Below, piece after piece: positions 6,001-7,093 of a stretch of DNA of 7,093 nucleotides (position 1 is the stretch's first letter; each line of letters opens with the position of its first letter). Under the pieces are notes generated by a model. The model saw nothing but the letters and a program-made list of their open reading frames with translations. It was not told where the DNA came from and did no database searches. The position numbers and the translations under genes were made by a program. Source of the stretch: Elusimicrobiota bacterium (GTDB lineage: Bacteria > Elusimicrobiota > Elusimicrobia > 2-02-FULL-39-32). The DNA is taken from NCBI GenBank assembly GCA_023249835.1, contig JAHFBY010000085.1:1-7093 (forward strand), given 5' to 3'.

Positions 6001-7093
6001 GCGCAGATTCAGGAGGCAAAGGTTAAAAGCGTTTCTGTTTTAATCAACCATTTTCCGGATCAACCGCAACAGATCTATTATTTGTTGACCGGGGATATAA
6101 ACATTGAACGATACGCTACTTTACAAGAAAATTACGACGCTTATAAAGAAGACTTTAGAGCCGACCCTTTATTGGCCGAATCCATAAGCATAGTTGAATT
6201 AACTGACCCTGATTTTGGCCAAAACGCCAAACTTCTGGCTTCCAAAGAAGCGCGTAAAGAAGCCGACACGCTCAAAGAGCGAATGGTCAAAGCGGTTAAC
6301 CAATCGCACGATGAGGATCAACTGTTAAACTCAGTTCCTGAAATTGGGGCTGTTTACCAGGAAGCCACGGGCCGGGACATCACCTTAGAGGAAAAGTATA
6401 AAGAGTTAAAAGTTGGCGCGGCCAAAACTCATTTTTCCGAAGAAATTAAATCGAGCCATGACAAAAGCACGCAAAAAATCAGCGAGCTTTACGTTAAAAT
6501 GGCGGGAAATGCCCAAAAAATGACCAGGATTACTGAACCTAACGAGGAAATGAAAGCATTGATCACGGAATCTTCCACGCTCTTGGGTGAAGCGGACGAT
6601 CTCTTAACCGCCCTGTCCCTCAATTTTCAAGACGAACCTTTAGAACGGATTAGGGCTATTATTGAAATTAACCAAAAAACCCATGCCCGCTATAAGCAGT
6701 GTCTTGACGAGTTTGATGAAACTGTAAAATGGGAAATTCCTGACATTAAAAGTTTCACCTTGGAAGCGCAAGCAAAATTAACCGAGTTAATAGATTTAAT
6801 CAATAAAAAACCCCTGGCAAAACCAAAAAAAGAAAAAAAGGATGACCCTGTTCTAGAACTGGAGGAAGAACAGGAACTGGCGCAGGAACAAGAAGAAGGG
6901 CAAGAAACTGATGTGCAGGCCCTTATGAGAATGAAAAGCCAATTTAATTTGCTCCAAGAGTATTGGAGCGACGCGCGCGATCGGGGACGATTAAGTCAAC
7001 AGACTCTGATAAACAGGAAATTAAATTCCATTGATTTTTTGCTGCAAGCGCCAACTATAAATGTGCCGGAATTGAAACAAAAAATGCTCGACG
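1..7093 (+). CDS. Interior fragment of a giant multidomain membrane protein (partial at both ends)
   Basis: Frame 1 is open across the entire window, giving 2364 codons without a stop; an open frame of this length cannot be chance. The start and end both lie outside, so the true length is unknown but exceeds 2364 residues. The translation has the amino-acid pattern of real protein: amphipathic charged helices, compact hydrophobic membrane stretches and polar linkers. Order: SF2 ATPase-like lobe (about 1-170), linker, unknown soluble region (281-857), membrane block A (860-1082), spacer (1083-1267), membrane block B (1274-1400), charged coil region (1401-1782), membrane block C (1789-1906), charged helical tail (1907-2364). 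Cysteine is rare (8 seen: residues 510, 686, 808, 868, 932, 1180, 1878, 2234), which argues against a disulfide-stabilised secreted protein. No frameshift or in-frame stop is visible. The family is not recognised and the function is unknown; a role in energy-driven handling of a substrate at the membrane is only inference from the ATPase-like lobe. Confidence 0.94.
19..510 (+). other. Domain: SF2 helicase/translocase C-terminal RecA-like lobe (candidate)
   Basis: Residues about 7-170 follow the layout of the second RecA-like lobe of superfamily 2 ATPases. A beta strand and helix resembling motif IV lie at 8-25 (GLIT then a Lys/Glu-rich helix). A further helix with KEFIEAVVSG is at 59-68. A motif V-like strand and loop reads GGATLMTGRDFKGN at 104-117. 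A motif VI-like AQALGRNIR at 139-147 fits Q-x-x-G-R-x-x-R, with Gln140, Gly143, Arg144 and Arg147; the arginines would be the ATP-contacting fingers. A strand RRILVDE follows at 155-161. The V-to-VI distance (about 28 residues) suits this superfamily, and UvrB and SecA have comparable V/VI arrangements. Residues 72-100 look like an inserted beta hairpin. The first lobe with Walker A and B would be upstream, so activity cannot be judged. SecA-like, UvrB-like or another SF2 subgroup cannot be separated by eye; a degenerate copy is possible. Confidence 0.5.
511..768 (+). other. Helical segment after the ATPase-like lobe
   Basis: Residues 171-256 form a run of predicted amphipathic helices (for example 176-196, 199-208, 214-237 and 245-256) with regular spacing of Leu, Ile and Met between Lys/Glu. 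This could be a helical C-terminal extension of the ATPase core, comparable to the helical scaffolds that follow the motor in many SF2 proteins. No specific motif is recognised, and the segment ends at the polar linker starting near residue 257. Confidence 0.4.
769..840 (+). other. Polar interdomain linker
   Basis: Residues 257-280 are rich in Ser, Gln, Asn, Lys, Asp and Gly, with two prolines (258, 265) and almost no hydrophobic residues. This is the usual look of a flexible linker. It marks the boundary between the ATPase-like part and the next folded region, which opens with a hydrophobic strand-like YLIVLDL at 284-290. Confidence 0.65.
841..2571 (+). other. Large soluble region of unknown family
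   Basis: Residues 281-857 have no membrane helix and no motif that I recognise. The composition is that of a folded, mainly helical soluble protein, with Ala/Lys/Ile/Asn-rich helices (about 290-325, 342-375, 437-467, 515-565, 620-655) separated by Gly/Asn/Asp turns. A second character appears at 661-735, which is aromatic and basic: RRYY at 671-674, GYYF at 693-696 and five Trp at 682, 702, 705, 714 and 732. The stretch 736-857 returns to helical Asn/Leu/Ile-rich sequence and ends in a basic patch (RYLSGSTRLK, 850-859) directly before the first membrane helix, as expected for a cytoplasmic flank. It may hold more than one domain. Function cannot be stated. Confidence 0.6.
1886..1907. repeat. 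Perfect 10-bp GC-rich inverted repeat inside the gene
   Basis: The arms CCTTGCGCGC (1886-1895) and GCGCGCAAGG (1898-1907) are exact reverse complements around a CC centre. In the mRNA this would form a short, very stable GC-rich hairpin, with the innermost pairs opening to make the loop. It falls within codons for TLRARAQG (residues 629-636). There is no T tract after it, so it is not an intrinsic terminator. It may simply reflect Arg-Ala-Arg-Ala codons. Confidence 0.8.
2653..2991 (+). repeat. Internal duplication of a transmembrane pair within block A
   Basis: Residues about 885-934 and 950-997 align. Both begin Leu-Pro-Ile-Leu (885-888 and 950-953), continue with a Val/Gly/Phe-rich helix (LVAIVGFGVIGGVLG versus VGVAGAFVGSMVLV), then a short polar loop with Gly (ARISGEDDN versus GGQSGGK). 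A second helix follows with the pattern Leu-x-Leu/Met-Gly-Leu-Gly-x-Ile-Ala/Ile-Gly-Ala (919-930 versus 977-987). The likeness is at protein level; the DNA has diverged, so the duplication would be old. Low-complexity Gly/Ala helices can resemble each other by composition alone. Confidence 0.55.
2919..2937 (+). promoter_or_regulatory. Possible internal ribosome binding site with in-frame ATG (Met979)
   Basis: AGGAGG at 2919-2924 lies 10 bases before an ATG at 2935, which is in the reading frame of the giant gene (Met979). If used, it would produce a shorter protein beginning inside membrane block A, just before the helix at 980. The match arises from Ser-Gly-Gly codons, so chance is a good explanation. 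Confidence 0.2.
3124..3270 (+). repeat. KxKG-box hairpin module, copy 1 (block A)
   Basis: Residues 1042-1090 read KMKGMMKS (1042-1049), a Gly-rich turn, a hydrophobic run VMGAVSFVFFS, a break at Asn1066-Pro1067, a second hydrophobic run IMAVMMLAWGGATVF and the basic exit RQMIGNRRWG (1083-1092, ending just past this feature). The same order appears at residues 1358-1407 and 1862-1912. The box matches copy 2 at 6 of 8 residues, and 17 of the first 18 bases are identical (3124-3141 versus 4072-4089). The hairpin arms are short here, so a re-entrant or reticulon-like wedge is possible rather than two full spanning helices. Confidence 0.6.
3148..3168 (+). promoter_or_regulatory. Possible internal ribosome binding site with in-frame ATG (Met1056)
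   Basis: GGAGGAGG at 3148-3155 precedes an in-frame ATG at 3166 (Met1056) by 10 bases. Start here would give a product beginning at the copy 1 hairpin and continuing through blocks B and C. It is the second such arrangement in block A, but again it comes from Gly-Gly codons, so it is a weak call. Confidence 0.22.
3247..3801 (+). other. Soluble spacer between blocks A and B, with glycine run
   Basis: Residues 1083-1267 are soluble and mostly helical. A basic exit from block A comes first, then charged helices (1106-1128, 1130-1149), a neutral turn-rich section with NIAGSPSQIGN (1162-1172), and a glycine-rich linker AGSGGGNGGGKK at 1181-1192. A very charged helix with many Glu, Arg and Gln (1222-1266, for example SLQERERIAGK) leads into block B. 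The glycine run probably divides the spacer into two independently moving parts. No domain family is recognised. Confidence 0.6.
3820..4200 (+). other. Membrane block B (four transmembrane segments)
   Basis: Residues 1274-1400 contain four hydrophobic segments: about 1275-1293, 1305-1325, 1363-1378 and 1380-1397. The first pair is joined by a short, nearly uncharged turn (PMTADLIPGLG). The second pair breaks at Ser1378-Pro1379. Between the pairs lies a loop of about 35 residues with many Lys and Glu (1327-1360). The flanks are strongly basic (RDERQR before; QLFKTKWAAERARAER after), placing loop and flanks in the cytoplasm. The layout matches block C closely. No pore, transport or catalytic motif is recognised. 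Confidence 0.88.
4072..4221 (+). repeat. KxKG-box hairpin module, copy 2 (block B)
   Basis: Residues 1358-1407 read KMKGIMGS (1358-1365), a hydrophobic run VLVGALIFFASV, a break at Ser1378-Pro1379, a second run MLLIVFAVSGITMIAANYA and the basic/aromatic exit NQLFKTKW. This copy lies 316 residues after copy 1 and 504 before copy 3, measured at the box glycine. Its arms are longer and more uniformly hydrophobic than those of copy 1. Confidence 0.62.
4201..5346 (+). other. Long charged, probably coiled-coil region
   Basis: Residues 1401-1782 are dominated by Glu, Lys, Arg and Leu in helix-favouring order. The strongest coiled-coil-like stretches are about 1487-1530 (ETLERVTQAVEEAQNAELE and onward), 1541-1600 and 1604-1680, with Leu/Ile/Val recurring at heptad-like spacing and few helix breakers; short breaks lie at 1530-1540 (Gly/Ser/Asn) and near 1600. 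Residues 1681-1782 are more mixed, with Pro at 1686, 1688 and 1705 and a His/Asp-rich patch LDHHGDHILELE (1755-1766). The region links blocks B and C and is long enough to act as a stalk, spacer or oligomerisation surface. Single long helices rather than true coiled coils are possible because charge is so dense. Confidence 0.65.
5365..5718 (+). other. Membrane block C (four transmembrane segments)
   Basis: Residues 1789-1906 contain hydrophobic segments at about 1790-1810, 1820-1840, 1869-1886 and 1889-1904. The turn in the first pair is nearly neutral (GLDALAIGNPAT); the second pair breaks at Asn1889-Pro1890. The intervening loop (1841-1867) is basic with Arg, Lys and Gln, and the exit is KKLVYKK (1906-1912). 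This is the same four-helix, two-hairpin plan as block B, with a cytoplasmic basic loop between hairpins. The first hairpins can also be lined up from AGI (1274) and AGM (1793). Family unknown. Confidence 0.88.
5584..5736 (+). repeat. KxKG-box hairpin module, copy 3 (block C)
   Basis: Residues 1862-1912 read KIKGMRPG (1862-1869), a hydrophobic run FMAIALWCMILYYVTGFI, a break at Asn1889-Pro1890, a second run VIGVALLGVTLANIV and the basic/aromatic exit KKLVYKK. It is the most diverged of the three in the box (Met to Arg, Ser to Gly) and has the longest first arm. Order and features still match copies 1 and 2. Confidence 0.55.
5719..7093 (+). other. Charged helical C-terminal part of the fragment
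   Basis: Residues 1907-2364 have no membrane segment and no recognised domain. They are rich in Glu, Lys, Gln, Ala and Leu, with helices at about 1929-1946, 1967-2008, 2072-2100, 2121-2175, 2181-2204 and 2214-2240. Some shorter segments, for example KSVSVLINHF (2009-2018) followed by PQQIYYLLTG (2022-2031), look like pieces of small folded domains. A Lys/Pro then Glu/Gln low-complexity linker lies at 2270-2304 (KPLAKPKKEKKDD, then many Glu), followed by another helical stretch from 2305 to the window end. The protein continues beyond. It may serve as a scaffold or contact surface; nothing in the sequence fixes a role. Confidence 0.6.
6805..6912 (+). other. Low-complexity Lys/Pro and Glu/Gln linker
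   Basis: Residues 2269-2304 switch from basic (KKPLAKPKKEKK) to strongly acidic (ELEEEQELAQEQEEGQE). This is typical of a disordered, flexible connector, and it probably separates the long helical part before it from a new folded or helical unit that starts near VQALMRMKSQF (2305-2315). Confidence 0.7.

Noticed and set aside
6011..6025. AGGAGG as an internal ribosome binding site.
   Set aside because: No ATG, GTG or TTG lies at a usable distance after it.
1..7093. CRISPR array, tRNA or rRNA genes, insertion sequence ends, or attachment sites.
   Set aside because: No regularly spaced direct repeats, cloverleaf-like segments, rRNA core sequences or terminal inverted repeats were seen, and the continuous reading frame leaves no noncoding room for them.

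Overview
The whole window is the inside of one giant gene. Frame 1 of the + strand has no stop codon from base 1 to base 7093. It gives 2364 complete residues plus one extra base, with neither the start nor the end of the gene in view. No intergenic sequence, RNA gene, promoter, terminator, CRISPR array or insertion sequence is visible, and the shorter ORFs in other frames look like shadows of this one.

The protein alternates large soluble parts with groups of membrane helices. In order: residues about 1-170 look like the second RecA-like lobe of a superfamily 2 (SF2) helicase/translocase ATPase, with candidate motifs V and VI; its Walker A/B lobe would lie upstream of the window. A polar linker (257-280) leads to a large soluble region of unknown family (281-857). 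Membrane block A follows (860-1082, about 7-8 helices, Gly/Ala-rich, with an internal duplication), then a soluble spacer with a glycine run (1083-1267). Membrane block B (1274-1400, four helices) is followed by a charged, probably coiled-coil region (1401-1782). Membrane block C (1789-1906, four helices) leads into a long charged helical tail (1907-2364) that runs off the window.

The most interesting signal is that the three membrane blocks appear related. Each ends with a Lys-[Met/Ile]-Lys-Gly-[Met/Ile] box, a hydrophobic hairpin broken at Asn-Pro or Ser-Pro, and a basic/aromatic exit. Blocks B and C share a whole four-helix layout with a charged middle loop. This suggests a membrane module that was copied and spread between long cytoplasmic coiled-coil or helical spacers. 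The charge distribution places the ATPase-like part and all the large soluble parts on the same, probably cytoplasmic, side.

The organism looks bacterial, with moderate GC, Lys/Glu/Asn-rich coding and the standard genetic code (no in-frame UGA, UAA or UAG). Genes of this size and mosaic type are known from uncultured candidate phyla such as Omnitrophota, as well as some Planctomycetes and Chlorobi. Assignment to any of these is a guess from gene style only. I do not recognise the full protein as a named family, and its function is unknown.
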